DNA of 28,645 nucleotides from Deinococcales bacterium (GTDB taxonomy: Bacteria > Deinococcota > Deinococci > Deinococcales > JAAFIG01), in NCBI GenBank assembly GCA_013298595.1, contig JAAFIG010000048.1, positions 1 to 28,645 of the forward strand, read 5' to 3'. Both the position numbers and the translations under genes were made by a program. Below the pieces are notes generated by a model. That model ran no database searches. It was not told where the DNA came from and saw only the letters and a program-made list of their open reading frames with translations. Within the stretch, counting starts at the first letter, position 1. Each line of letters opens with the position of its first letter. This document shows, piece by piece, positions 8,869 through 17,062 of the stretch.

Positions 8869-11256
8869 ATGCCAACTGTTGCTGAAATTTTTGATACCCT
8901 CGAGTATGGTGCTGCTCCTGAATCCGCTGCGGAAGCTTTTGCGTGGCTTACGTCGCATAAGAATTCGTTTGATTTGTTCATTGCAAATAAATGGGTGAAA
9001 TCAAAATCTGGGCGTAAACTCGAGACGATTAACCCTGCTAACAAAACAGTTTTGGCGCAATTTTCTCAAGGCTCGAGTGAGGATGTGGATGCTGCCGTAA
9101 AAGCGGCACGGAAGGCTTTGCCGCAGTGGAAGGCGTTGTCGGGTCATGCTCGAGCGCGGTATTTGTACGCGTTGGCACGGCTTATTCAAAAATACGGTCG
9201 GTTATTTGCTGTGCTCGAGACTTTGGATAATGGTAAGCCAATTCGGGAAACAAGGGATATTGATATTCCTTTAGTGGCGCGGCATTTTTATCATCATGCG
9301 GGTTGGGCGCAATTGCTCGAGTCCGAATTTACGGGCTTTGAAGCGGCTGGTGTGGTTGGACAGATTATTCCGTGGAATTTTCCGCTTTTAATGTTGGCGT
9401 GGAAAGTTGCACCTGCTTTGGCTGCGGGTTGTACCGTGGTTTTAAAACCTGCGGAGTTTACACCTTTAACAGCGTTGTTATTTGCCGAAATCGTTACCGA
9501 AGTTGGTTTGCCACTTGGGGTTTTCAATATTGTCACTGGTGATGGTGAAGCAGGTAAGGCTTTAGTAGAGCATGCTTTGGTGGATAAAATTGCTTTTACA
9601 GGCAGCACTGAAGTCGGTAAGTTTATTCGTCAGGCAACGGCTGGTTCGGGTAAAAAACTCTCGCTCGAGTTAGGTGGTAAATCTCCATTTATTGTTTTTG
9701 ATGATGCTGATTTGGATAGTGTAGTTGAGGGTGTTGTGGATGCAATTTGGTTTAACCAAGGCGAGGTTTGTTGCGCTGGTAGCCGAATTCTTGTCCACGA
9801 AAGTATTCATGATGCATTGCTATCTAAACTCAGGGCACGTATGGAAACCCTGCGAATTGGTAATCCGCTCGAGAAAAACATTGATATGGGTGCTTTGTGT
9901 AGCCTTGAGCAATTTGAACGTGTTTCTAAACTGGTGCAACAAGGTGTGGATGAAGGCTCAAGTTTATGGCAACCATCGTGGACTTGCCCAACCAATGGCT
10001 ATTTTTACCCGCCGAGTGTTTTCAGTGCTGTATCACCAAGTAGTTCCGTGGCACAACTCGAGATTTTTGGTCCTGTGGTCATTATGATGCCGTTTAGAAC
10101 CATCGAAGAAGCCATTGGGCTTGCTAATAACACCGTGTACGGACTTGCCTCGAGCCTCTGGACAGATAATATTAATCTTGCTCTCGAGGTTGCACCGCGT
10201 ATTAAAGCTGGCATTGTCTGGGTTAATTGCACCAATCAAATGGATGCCGCCGCTGGGTTTGGTGGGGTCAAGGAAAGTGGTTTTGGTCGTGAAGGTGGTC
10301 GTGAAGGGATGTATGAGTACTTGCGAAAAGAGGAAGGTGGAAAGAAGAAGGCTAAACCTGTAGCGGCGAAGCATTCCTTGCCCTTGCCTGCCAACGATGA
10401 TTGGGAAATGCCAGCGATAGATCGCACGGCAAAATTGTTTATTGGGGGTAAACAAGTCCGACCTGATTCTGGGTACTCGAGAGTCGTGTACTCAACTTCT
10501 GGCGTGTTGCGAGAGGAAGTTGGTGAAGGCAATCGCAAGGATATTCGCAATGCCGTTGAAGCTGCTCATGCCGCTTCAGGTTGGGGTAAAGCTACAGCGC
10601 ATAACCGAGCACAGATTTTGTACTATATTGCCGAGAATCTGAGTGCTCGAGCAGATGAATTTGCTAAACGCTTAGTATCTGCTTCTGGGGATGTTAAAGC
10701 AGCGAAACTCGAGGTTGAACGCAGTATCGAAACCCTGTTTACCTTTGCAGCGTGGGCGGATAAGTTTGATGGTGTAGTGCATAGCATTCCAATGCGTGGT
10801 GTGGCACTTGCCATGAACGAAGCGATTGGTGTGATTGGTATTGTTTGCCCGAATGAGCAACCGCTGCTTGGCATGATGGCTTTGCTCGCCCCTGCCATTG
10901 CGCTTGGTAACACAGTGGTACTTGTACCAAGCGAAACCAACCCACTTGCTGCTACTGATTTTTATAGTGTCCTCGAGACTTCAGATGTTCCCGCTGGTGT
11001 GGTTAATATTGTAACTGGCGACTCGAGTAGTCTAGGTAAAACCCTTGCCGACCATCTGGATGTGGATGCCATTTGGTTTACAAGTAACGCAGATGTTCTC
11101 GAGAAAGCCAGTGCTGGTAACTTAAAACGCACTTGGAATCTCGAGGGTTACGATGTTAGTGCGCTCGAACCAAAAACAGCTTTGCGTGAAGCCAGTCAGG
11201 TGAAAAATATTTGGATTCCGTATGGTGAAAGTCTCGAGGGTGGTACAAAATACTAA
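8869..11256 (+). CDS. Fused double aldehyde dehydrogenase, second half truncated
   Basis: This 795-residue protein oxidises an unidentified aldehyde with NAD(P)+. Residues about 30-500 form a complete aldehyde dehydrogenase: PWNFPLLM with Asn170, general base Glu267 in LELGGKSP, and catalytic Cys301 in FNQGEVCCAGSR. A basic linker (KEEGGKKKAKPVAAK) leads to a second region from about residue 525. That region repeats the NAD-binding half (FIGGKQVRPDSG, IGIVCPNEQPLL, VVNIVTGDSSSLG) but ends before any catalytic Cys segment, so the C-terminal part is probably structural or regulatory. Similar long forms are known in Deinococcus-Thermus genomes (recollection). It stands alone, with a leaderless -10 and a bidirectional terminator. 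Confidence 0.92.
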   Translation: MPTVAEIFDTLEYGAAPESAAEAFAWLTSHKNSFDLFIANKWVKSKSGRKLETINPANKTVLAQFSQGSSEDVDAAVKAARKALPQWKALSGHARARYLYALARLIQKYGRLFAVLETLDNGKPIRETRDIDIPLVARHFYHHAGWAQLLESEFTGFEAAGVVGQIIPWNFPLLMLAWKVAPALAAGCTVVLKPAEFTPLTALLFAEIVTEVGLPLGVFNIVTGDGEAGKALVEHALVDKIAFTGSTEVGKFIRQATAGSGKKLSLELGGKSPFIVFDDADLDSVVEGVVDAIWFNQGEVCCAGSRILVHESIHDALLSKLRARMETLRIGNPLEKNIDMGALCSLEQFERVSKLVQQGVDEGSSLWQPSWTCPTNGYFYPPSVFSAVSPSSSVAQLEIFGPVVIMMPFRTIEEAIGLANNTVYGLASSLWTDNINLALEVAPRIKAGIVWVNCTNQMDAAAGFGGVKESGFGREGGREGMYEYLRKEEGGKKKAKPVAAKHSLPLPANDDWEMPAIDRTAKLFIGGKQVRPDSGYSRVVYSTSGVLREEVGEGNRKDIRNAVEAAHAASGWGKATAHNRAQILYYIAENLSARADEFAKRLVSASGDVKAAKLEVERSIETLFTFAAWADKFDGVVHSIPMRGVALAMNEAIGVIGIVCPNEQPLLGMMALLAPAIALGNTVVLVPSETNPLAATDFYSVLETSDVPAGVVNIVTGDSSSLGKTLADHLDVDAIWFTSNADVLEKASAGNLKRTWNLEGYDVSALEPKTALREASQVKNIWIPYGESLEGGTKY

Positions 11257-11263
11257 AGTTGAT

Positions 11264-11288
11264 AAAAGCGCCAGTTTTGGCGCTTTTT
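11264..11288. terminator. Bidirectional terminator between the aldehyde dehydrogenase and DedA genes
   Basis: A perfect 10-bp stem AAAAGCGCCA/TGGCGCTTTT (11264-11273 with 11278-11287), loop GTTT, is followed by T residues. It separates stops at 11256 (plus) and 11287 (minus); its T run overlaps the DedA stop codon. Confidence 0.9.
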
Positions 11289-11895
11289 ATTTGGTTTCTA
11301 CTTTTGGTTTACGTAACAAATGAATGGCACTTGGTACAACGCCTGCTAAAATACCCACGCCAATAAATGCCAGCAAGTATTTCTCGAGTGTAGAAGCCCC
11401 AATTACTTGTCCTAGGAAGTAGCCCAGTGATGTGACACTTGTGCCCCAAAGAATACCTCCAATACAACTAAGCATAAGGAATTTATTGTAAGGCACAGCC
11501 GAAACACCTGCCATTGTTGGCGCAAAAGCTCGGATAACAGGAATAAATCTGGCAATGATGATGGTTATCATGCCGTATTTGTCAAAGAAAGTTTTGGCTT
11601 TGGTGACATTTTCAGGGTCGAAAAATCTGGATTGAGGGCGACTAAAGACTTTATTGCCAAAGGTTTTACCAACCCAATAGCCAAGTTGATCGCCGCAAAT
11701 ACTGGCAATCGAACAAACCAGCATCACGTACAGTAACTCGAGTTTGCCGCTGGCAGCGATGACTCCGGCTGGCAGTAGCAGCGTATCGCCAGGTAAGAAA
11801 AAACCTGCTAGTAAACCCGTTTCAATAAAAATAATGGCGAACATGCCAATATAGCCGATGGTAGGAATCAGTTCTTCAAGATTTAATCCAAGCAC
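11287..11895 (-). CDS. DedA-family membrane protein
   Basis: The 202-residue inner-membrane protein carries the DedA/SNARE-associated core: FIETGLLAGFFLPGDTLLLPAG, GDQLGYWVGKTFG, and FIPVIRAFAPTMAGVSAVPY with the conserved Arg residues. Members transport undecaprenyl phosphate or other lipids across the membrane. The frame is open to a TTG at 11946 that overlaps the previous gene. I chose the GTG at 11895 instead: it has TACACT exactly 6 nt upstream, like the other leaderless genes, and removes an uncharged tail not typical of the family. It would then be transcribed from a promoter inside the intergenic side of the upstream gene's end rather than by read-through. Confidence 0.93.
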   Translation of the reverse strand: MLGLNLEELIPTIGYIGMFAIIFIETGLLAGFFLPGDTLLLPAGVIAASGKLELLYVMLVCSIASICGDQLGYWVGKTFGNKVFSRPQSRFFDPENVTKAKTFFDKYGMITIIIARFIPVIRAFAPTMAGVSAVPYNKFLMLSCIGGILWGTSVTSLGYFLGQVIGASTLEKYLLAFIGVGILAGVVPSAIHLLRKPKVETK

Positions 11896-11901
11896 GGCAG
11901 A

Positions 11902-11907
11902 AGTGTA
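11902..11907 (-). promoter_or_regulatory. -10 box that decides the DedA start
   Basis: On the minus strand TACACT is followed by 6 nt (TCTGCC) and GTG at 11895. This supports a leaderless mRNA and the shorter DedA protein. Confidence 0.6.
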
Positions 11908-11938
11908 CCAGTTGATGCGTGAAGGCAGTGAGAAGAAC

Positions 11939-12427
11939 CTACCCAAGCAATTTTGTTAAAACACTCGAGAGTTGAGTTGGTGCACATGCCAACACAGCTT
12001 TGGTTTGTATGGCAATTGCACTGGCAAATACGCTCGAGTCAAGCGTACCAATAATATTCAGGCTCGATTGCCAAGCAGGAAAGGTCTTGCCTTCTTGGTA
12101 TGTCAGTCCAGAGCTGCTGGTTTCTGAACTTGATTTTATGGTCAGCGCATTGCCATTGGTGGTTATTGCAGTTGCATCCAAAGCCAGTACTTGATGTGGC
12201 TCGAGATCATGTAGTAATGCCAAAGCTGGGGTGGCATGAATTTGCTCGAGAACCGCGAGGGTAATCCGTCCTTTGAAATACGGAAGGGCTGTTAATACCT
12301 CAAGACTGGCAACATGATGCTCGAGCGGGCAGAGTATCAGGGTGTGCAAGCCACCAGTGCCACCTTCAAGGGCGATACAAAGACTACCGAAGGTATCTGA
12401 CCAACTTCTCGAGAAAACAGGTTTCAT
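11939..12427 (-). CDS. Uncharacterised protein coupled to the amidotransferase
   Basis: The 162-residue product is not recognised. It has no signal peptide or membrane segment. It begins MKPVFSRSWSDTFGSLCIALEGG and looks like a mixed alpha/beta soluble domain, with hydrophobic strands GLHTLILCPL and HHVASLEVLTAL. Its ATG overlaps the stop of the amidotransferase gene as ATGA (12424-12427), so the two are probably co-translated and may share a substrate or complex (inference). A search with this sequence against family profiles would decide. The gene contains several CTCGAG sites, like its neighbours, so it does not look recently acquired. Confidence 0.75.
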   Translation of the reverse strand: MKPVFSRSWSDTFGSLCIALEGGTGGLHTLILCPLEHHVASLEVLTALPYFKGRITLAVLEQIHATPALALLHDLEPHQVLALDATAITTNGNALTIKSSSETSSSGLTYQEGKTFPAWQSSLNIIGTLDSSVFASAIAIQTKAVLACAPTQLSSVLTKLLG

Positions 12428-13134
12428 GCGGCAACTGGTTGCAACATTGCAATCAAAGCTTTGAACGGGGCAAGATGCTCTGGGTGCGTTTCAAATAATA
12501 ATTCTGGATGCCATTGCACGGCAATGATGCCGTCCCCCTCGAGACCTTCTACCAAACCATCTGGCGAGTACGCACTGACCGATAAACTCGGGGCAACATC
12601 TTTGATACCCATATGATGATACGAATTAACCCGCAATGTTTCCACGCCGTACTCGGCAGCTAAAACCGAACCAGCCACAACCCGAACCCGATGCCCTAGG
12701 GTCGGAGGTAACGCCAATTGCCGATGGTCAGCCCAAATACCTTGCGAATGAGGAATATGCTGCAGCAAAGAACCACCTTCAGCCACATTAATTAACTGAA
12801 TACCACGACAAATCCCAAGAATCGGTTTTTTCGCCTCTCGAGCTGCTGTGTACAGTTCTAATTCAAAAGCATCTCGAATGGCATCTATTTCACCCAGACC
12901 TGCTTCATGGTCGGCTCCCCAAATTTCGGGGTCAGGGTCAACACCCCCAGAAAACAACACGCCATCTAAAGACTCGAGCTGCATTAAAGAAGTGCCCAGC
13001 AAAGTTGGCAACATAATTGGTAAGCCACCAGCCGCATAGACCGCTGCTGAGTACGCCAATGCCGTGCCATTCCAAGCACGTTGCAACGACGAATCCTTAG
13101 TACTACTGACCGTAATTCCTATGCGAGGTTTCAT
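12424..13134 (-). CDS. Class I glutamine amidotransferase, gamma-glutamyl-GABA hydrolase (PuuD/peptidase C26) family
   Basis: This 236-residue cytosolic hydrolase has the class I triad: nucleophile Cys109 in ILGICRGIQLINVAEG, His209 and Glu211 in AVQWHPE, and the oxyanion-side GVLFSGGVDPDP loop. Family members cleave gamma-glutamyl amides such as gamma-glutamyl-GABA or act as glutaminase modules. No synthetase partner or polyamine genes are adjacent, so the substrate is open. The frame runs back to 13257 through the tRNA-Leu gene, which cannot be coding. The ATG at 13134 opens the conserved MKPRIGIT strand and has AGGA 9 nt upstream, which may equally be a TAGGAT -10 box at 8 nt. The next gene overlaps its stop by 4 bp. 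Confidence 0.92.
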   Translation of the reverse strand: MKPRIGITVSSTKDSSLQRAWNGTALAYSAAVYAAGGLPIMLPTLLGTSLMQLESLDGVLFSGGVDPDPEIWGADHEAGLGEIDAIRDAFELELYTAAREAKKPILGICRGIQLINVAEGGSLLQHIPHSQGIWADHRQLALPPTLGHRVRVVAGSVLAAEYGVETLRVNSYHHMGIKDVAPSLSVSAYSPDGLVEGLEGDGIIAVQWHPELLFETHPEHLAPFKALIAMLQPVAA

Positions 13135-13161
13135 GACACGGTATCCTAACAAAAAACGGGG

Positions 13162-13190
13162 TTGACAAACACGCCTTACCTCTGTATATT
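13162..13190 (+). promoter_or_regulatory. tRNA-Leu promoter
   Basis: TTGACA (13162-13167) and TATATT (13185-13190) are separated by 17 bp, a near-consensus sigma-70 promoter. The tRNA 5' end lies 14 nt after the -10. Confidence 0.9.
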
Positions 13191-13204
13191 TTGGCGCTGA
13201 CCTC

Positions 13205-13291
<87 letters not shown>

Positions 13292-13297
13292 AAATAG

Positions 13298-13327
13298 AAA
13301 AGCGTTCCTGCAAAGGAGCGCTTTTTT
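13298..13327 (+). terminator. tRNA-Leu terminator
   Basis: An 11-bp stem (13298-13308 with 13315-13325, one G-T pair) and loop TGCAAA is followed by a T run to 13327. It begins 7 nt after the tRNA. Confidence 0.9.
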
Positions 13328-13329
13328 GC

Positions 13330-13335
13330 TAAGCT
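13330..13335 (+). promoter_or_regulatory. -10 box of the leaderless LRR gene
   Basis: TAAGCT is followed by 6 nt (AATAGC) and the ATG at 13342, immediately after the tRNA terminator. Confidence 0.55.
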
Positions 13336-13341
13336 AATAGC

Positions 13342-14265
13342 ATGTCATTCTCCGAGCATCGGTTTTCGTTTGCGGGCAAAAAAGTTATTGAATTCAAAGA
13401 CAAACTCTTTGACCTCGAGAAATACGCTTTCCGAGTGCGCCGCGAATATGAAGCAGAAACTTCTTGGCTCGAGATGTTCACCAATTTACTCGAGCAACCC
13501 GAAGCCGCTAATCTCGAAGCTTTAGTGATTGGAGCATGGTCAGATGAACAATTTGACGATGATTCTCAACCAATTATTGAAGCGCTGGTTGCCGCTAAGG
13601 ACACCTTAAAAAACCTTAAAGCCATTTTCCTAGGCGATATTGTTGGCGAAGAATGCGAAGTTTCATGGATTCACCAGTCTGATGTTAGCCCAATTTTCCA
13701 TGCCTACCCAAATCTCGAGGTGTTTGCGGTGCGTGGCTCGGAAGGATTGCAATTTGGTAATACCAGCCACTCGAGCCTACGGCATTTAACAGTGCAATCA
13801 GGCGGTTTAGATGTTGGTGTTGTCCGAGATATTCTTGGTTCTGATTTTCCAAACCTCGAGCATTTAGACTTGTACCTTGGCACAGATAATTACGGAGCCA
13901 ATACCGCAGTTGATGATCTTGCCCCACTTTTTCGCGGCGAGGTTTTCCCAAAACTGACTTACCTTGGTTTACGCAACAGTGACCTCTCGGATGCGCTTGC
14001 GGCAGTGCTGGTTAATGCACCGATTCTCGAGCGAATCAAAACCCTCGATTTATCCTTGGGAACATTGTCTGACGAAGGTGCCAAGATATTCTCGAGTAAG
14101 GAAAAACTAGGCAGTCTCGAGAAGCTTGATTTGCATTACCACTACGTTGGCGAGGAAGCTTTGCGTGAACTCAAAGCGCATTTGCGAAAACTCAAAATTA
14201 AAATAGATGCTGCTGATGCTCAAGACCCAGATGATGATTGGCGCAGTCCGCAAATTGGAGAGTAA
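13342..14265 (+). CDS. Leucine-rich-repeat protein, STM4015-like
   Basis: This 307-residue soluble protein carries irregular leucine-rich repeats, for example LKAIFLGDI, NLEVFAVRG, LRHLTVQSGGL, NLEHLDLYLGT, LTYLGLRNSDL, IKTLDLSLGTL and LEKLDLHYHYV. The conserved blocks GDIVGEECEVSWIHQSDVSP and VVRDILGSDFPNLEHL match what I recall of the STM4015 family, named after a Salmonella protein. The N-terminus SFSEHRFSFAGKKVIEF also fits. Function is unknown; in other bacteria the gene sits with an ATP-grasp gene (STM4014) and radical SAM genes. Here an ATP-grasp gene follows 84 bp downstream and no radical SAM gene is in the window. The start is leaderless. Confidence 0.85.
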   Translation: MSFSEHRFSFAGKKVIEFKDKLFDLEKYAFRVRREYEAETSWLEMFTNLLEQPEAANLEALVIGAWSDEQFDDDSQPIIEALVAAKDTLKNLKAIFLGDIVGEECEVSWIHQSDVSPIFHAYPNLEVFAVRGSEGLQFGNTSHSSLRHLTVQSGGLDVGVVRDILGSDFPNLEHLDLYLGTDNYGANTAVDDLAPLFRGEVFPKLTYLGLRNSDLSDALAAVLVNAPILERIKTLDLSLGTLSDEGAKIFSSKEKLGSLEKLDLHYHYVGEEALRELKAHLRKLKIKIDAADAQDPDDDWRSPQIGE

Positions 14266-14348
14266 AAATCAATGCGTGCTGTATTTCATTACCAAAGTGA
14301 CTTTTATTTGAATTGATACACCATCGATTTTGGGTTTTGGGGATAACT

Positions 14349-15464
14349 GTGGATTTGCTTGTCATTGCTCCACCCGAAAGCCGTCGTGCTCGAGCGATTC
14401 AAAACAGTTTACTCGAGCGTAATTTACCGCCTGCTCGAGTGCTTTCATGGCTCGAGATTATCAACGGTGCACCACTCGAGAATCACGTTTCTGAAAATAC
14501 AATCATCAAACTTGATTCACCATCTGAGGATTGGGAAACTGATAAAAAATTGCTCGAGCTTGGGTATAACTTGTCCGACCCAGACCGCGATTATGCTCGA
14601 GTGAACACACAAAATCTCGAGTACGACCTTGGTGCGATTCTTTCCTCCAGACAGTGGTATTTGGGTTTTAACCATGTGCTCGAGAATATTAAGGCGCAAC
14701 TCGAGGTAATGGGTAAAACAGCGATGAACCACCCAGATGATATTGCTTTGATGTTTGATAAACGTGCAACTCATACCGAACTCGAGGCTGCTGGGATTCA
14801 GGTACCACCTGCGTTACTGCCAATTCACAGTTTTGATGAATTGGTTGAAGCGATGGAATTGCGGAGTTGGAATAGGGTTTTTATCAAACTCGCACATGGT
14901 TCTGGTGCGGCTGGAGTGATTGCCCTCGAGACACATAAAGGAATTTGGCAAGCCACAACCACTGTTGAAATGGCAAATGCTGGCAAGTTATATAACACTA
15001 AATGCTTGTGGAAGCATCGTAATCTCGAGATGATAAAACACCTTGTGAATGCAGTTTGTCAGCAGCGTGTGCATGTTGAAAAATGGTTACCCAAAGCCAG
15101 TTTTGAAAATAGAATCTTTGATTTGCGGGTTGTGGTGATTGCTGGAATGGCTAAGCATGTTCTGGTGCGTTCCTCGAGTGGAACAGTCACCAATCTACAC
15201 CTTGGCAACGAACGTGGCAATTGGGCTGGTGTGCGAGAAAAACTCGGGGAGACATGGCTCGAGATTCAACAAACCTGCGAAGAAACCATGATGCTTTTTC
15301 CAAATAGTTTGTATGCAGGTGTGGATGTGCTGGTACAAACCGATTGGCAGCGTCATGCCATACTCGAGGTCAATGCTTTTGGAGATTATCACCGAAATGT
15401 TTTTGTGGATGGTTTGGATACATACCAAACCCAACTTGAGTTAATCGGAATGAACAAATTTTAA
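14349..15464 (+). CDS. ATP-grasp ligase-like protein, STM4014-like
   Basis: This protein of about 371 residues has the ATP-grasp layout. The lid/ATP-binding strand VFIKLAHGSGAAGVIALE lies in the middle, EKWLPKA and DLRVVVIAG follow, and the metal-binding end is AGVDVLVQTDW and ILEVNAFGD with the conserved Glu and Asn. Such enzymes activate a carboxylate with ATP and join it to an amine or thiol. Context with the LRR gene suggests the STM4014 family of unknown substrate (inference). The start is uncertain: I chose GTG 14349, with GGGGA upstream and a clean DLLVIAPP strand; a TTG at 14313 is possible. Its stop overlaps the stop of the convergent fabH gene by 3 bp. Confidence 0.82.
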   Translation: MDLLVIAPPESRRARAIQNSLLERNLPPARVLSWLEIINGAPLENHVSENTIIKLDSPSEDWETDKKLLELGYNLSDPDRDYARVNTQNLEYDLGAILSSRQWYLGFNHVLENIKAQLEVMGKTAMNHPDDIALMFDKRATHTELEAAGIQVPPALLPIHSFDELVEAMELRSWNRVFIKLAHGSGAAGVIALETHKGIWQATTTVEMANAGKLYNTKCLWKHRNLEMIKHLVNAVCQQRVHVEKWLPKASFENRIFDLRVVVIAGMAKHVLVRSSSGTVTNLHLGNERGNWAGVREKLGETWLEIQQTCEETMMLFPNSLYAGVDVLVQTDWQRHAILEVNAFGDYHRNVFVDGLDTYQTQLELIGMNKF

Positions 15465-16432
15465 TATGCCCAAGTCAGGGCAGCGGCGCTCCAAGCTAAG
15501 CCGCCACCAAAGCCAACCAGCACCACTTTGTCACCTTGTGTAATCAAACCTTGGTTGATGCCATGCTCGAGTGCTAATGGAATGGTGGCTGCACTGTTAT
15601 TGGCGTGGCGTTCGATGCTGACAATAAATTTGTTTGGGTCGAGTTTAAGGCGTTCGCTGGCAGCTTCGATGATTCTGGCATTGGCTTGGTGTGGCACAAT
15701 CCGAGTGACTTCCTCGAGTTCCCATCCAGCGTTTTTGACTGCCCCTAAAATGGCTTCTGGCATGACTCGAGTGGCAAATTTGAAGACTTCACGTCCGTTT
15801 TGTACGACAAATGGCTCGAGCGGTTCGCCCGTCGGGAGGCGTTTACCAAGTGCGCCTGCGTGCAGGTATTTTGCGCCACTGCCATCTGCGCCCCAGTAGA
15901 AACCTGCAAAACCAAAACCGTTTGGGACGGCTTCGAGAATGGCTGCTCCTGCGCCATCACCAAAAAGTACGGCGGTGTTGCGGTCGTACCAATTGACAAT
16001 TTTTGAAAATGTCTCTGCACCAATCACTAAAACTTTTTGGCTTGTCCCTGCAATGATTTGTGCTCGAGCCACGTTTAAGGCATAAACCCAACCTGCACAT
16101 GCCACCATGATGTCAAAGGCAGCGGCTTTTAAGCCAAAATGGGTTTGGACTAAAGCGGCAGTACTGGGAAAGTAAGCATCTGGGGTGGCAGTGGCAACAA
16201 TCACTAAATCGACACCCTCGAGTATAGCTGCGCCATGCTTGGCGACCAGGTTTTCGACTGCTCGAATGGCAAGGTGGCTGGTGAATTCGTCATCGGCAGC
16301 AATGTGTCGTTCCCGAATACCTGTACGGCTTTGAATCCATTCATCGGTGGTCTCGAGGGTTAATTCGAGGTCTGTGTTATGTAAAACTTTTTCGGGCAAG
16401 TAGGTGCCAATTCCGCTAATGCCAACATTCAC
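15461..16432 (-). CDS. fabH: Beta-ketoacyl-ACP synthase III
   Basis: FabH condenses acetyl-CoA (or a branched acyl-CoA) with malonyl-ACP to start fatty acid synthesis. The 323-residue thiolase-fold protein has the full catalytic set: Cys112 in MVACAGWVYAL, His248 in PHQANARI, and Asn278/279 in RHANNSAATIPLAL. The ending GFGGGLAWSAAAL is typical. It starts with GTG at 16432, which has TAGGCT exactly 6 nt upstream and no ribosome site. It is not in a fab cluster here. No terminator lies between it and the convergent ATP-grasp gene: the two stop codons overlap at 15461-15464. Confidence 0.96.
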   Translation of the reverse strand: MNVGISGIGTYLPEKVLHNTDLELTLETTDEWIQSRTGIRERHIAADDEFTSHLAIRAVENLVAKHGAAILEGVDLVIVATATPDAYFPSTAALVQTHFGLKAAAFDIMVACAGWVYALNVARAQIIAGTSQKVLVIGAETFSKIVNWYDRNTAVLFGDGAGAAILEAVPNGFGFAGFYWGADGSGAKYLHAGALGKRLPTGEPLEPFVVQNGREVFKFATRVMPEAILGAVKNAGWELEEVTRIVPHQANARIIEAASERLKLDPNKFIVSIERHANNSAATIPLALEHGINQGLITQGDKVVLVGFGGGLAWSAAALTWAY

Positions 16433-16438
16433 TTCTCG

Positions 16439-16444
16439 AGCCTA
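16439..16444 (-). promoter_or_regulatory. -10 box that decides the fabH GTG start
   Basis: On the minus strand TAGGCT is followed by 6 nt (CGAGAA) and GTG at 16432. Its last bases run into a CTCGAG site. Confidence 0.6.
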
Positions 16445-16511
16445 ACACAATGCAGTCGTGTCTCGTGGAAAAATCTTTGAGTTTGAACGCGGTTCAGTGA
16501 TTTAAGTATCC

Positions 16512-16525
16512 CTAAAATATTTTAG
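16512..16525. repeat. Perfect 14-bp palindrome between fabH and the Fur-family gene
   Basis: CTAAAATATTTTAG is fully self-complementary and is flanked by TTTAAG (16501-16506) and CTTAAA (16535-16540) in inverted orientation. It lies about 70 bp upstream of the fabH -10 box. It could be an operator or a weak hairpin. The rest of 16445-16671 shows no other supported feature. Confidence 0.35.
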
Positions 16526-16671
16526 CGTTTTTTGCTTAAACATTTCCGACTAACAGGAGTAAGGTCTGTGTATCTCAGGCTGTGATGATAGAATTGCCGC
16601 TTTTTGAAAATTCTAAAATGAGCGACCCTGCCCGTGAGGTGCGTCTTAGGGTTAAGAAAAGCGCGAGATAC

Positions 16672-17058
16672 TTAATTTTGTCGACAGCGTTTGCATTGCC
16701 CATGAAATTCAACTCGAGCCGAATTCACATCAAATCCCTCAAGAGCTTGGGCGGCTAATGGGGTAACATCGGGTAATTTGGTCAAGACATCAAAGACTTC
16801 TCCGCAGGAATCACAGACAAAATGGGCATGATTCTCGAGTCGAGCGTCGTACCGAGTTGGCATACCAGGTTGCTGAATTTGCAGCAAATGCCCTTCTGCA
16901 ACCAGTGCCTCGAGTGAACGGTAGACTGTGCCAAGGGAAATACTGGCAACCACGTGGCGTACTTCATCAAAGATTTTAGCAGCATCAGGATGTTCGGTGC
17001 TCTGTTGCACCGCCTCGAGAACTGCTTGTCGCTGACGCGTAAATCGAACTATTGCCAT
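16672..17058 (-). CDS. Fur-family regulator, PerR-like
   Basis: This 128-residue protein has an N-terminal winged helix (ISLGTVYRSLEAL recognition region) and a C-terminal dimerisation domain with two CxxC pairs (Cys82/Cys85 and Cys122/Cys125) for structural zinc. The regulatory metal ligands match Bacillus PerR by hand alignment: His23, Asp71, His77, His79 and Asp90. PerR has Asp at the last position and Fur usually Glu, so a peroxide sensor is more likely than an iron sensor. It is short at the N-terminus compared with typical Fur. A TATAAT box lies 26 nt before the start, with an inverted repeat between them that may allow autoregulation. No peroxide-defence gene is in the window. Confidence 0.9.
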   Translation of the reverse strand: MAIVRFTRQRQAVLEAVQQSTEHPDAAKIFDEVRHVVASISLGTVYRSLEALVAEGHLLQIQQPGMPTRYDARLENHAHFVCDSCGEVFDVLTKLPDVTPLAAQALEGFDVNSARVEFHGQCKRCRQN

Positions 17059-17062
17059 AATC

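Noticed and set aside
16585-16758. 57-codon plus-strand frame starting MIELPLFENSKMSDPAREVR
   Set aside because: The middle part faintly recalls the start of YgjP-like metallopeptidases, but the frame soon runs antisense into the PerR-like gene, has no CTCGAG-supported coding pattern of its own and no -10 at the usual spacing. A truncated remnant is possible but unsupported.
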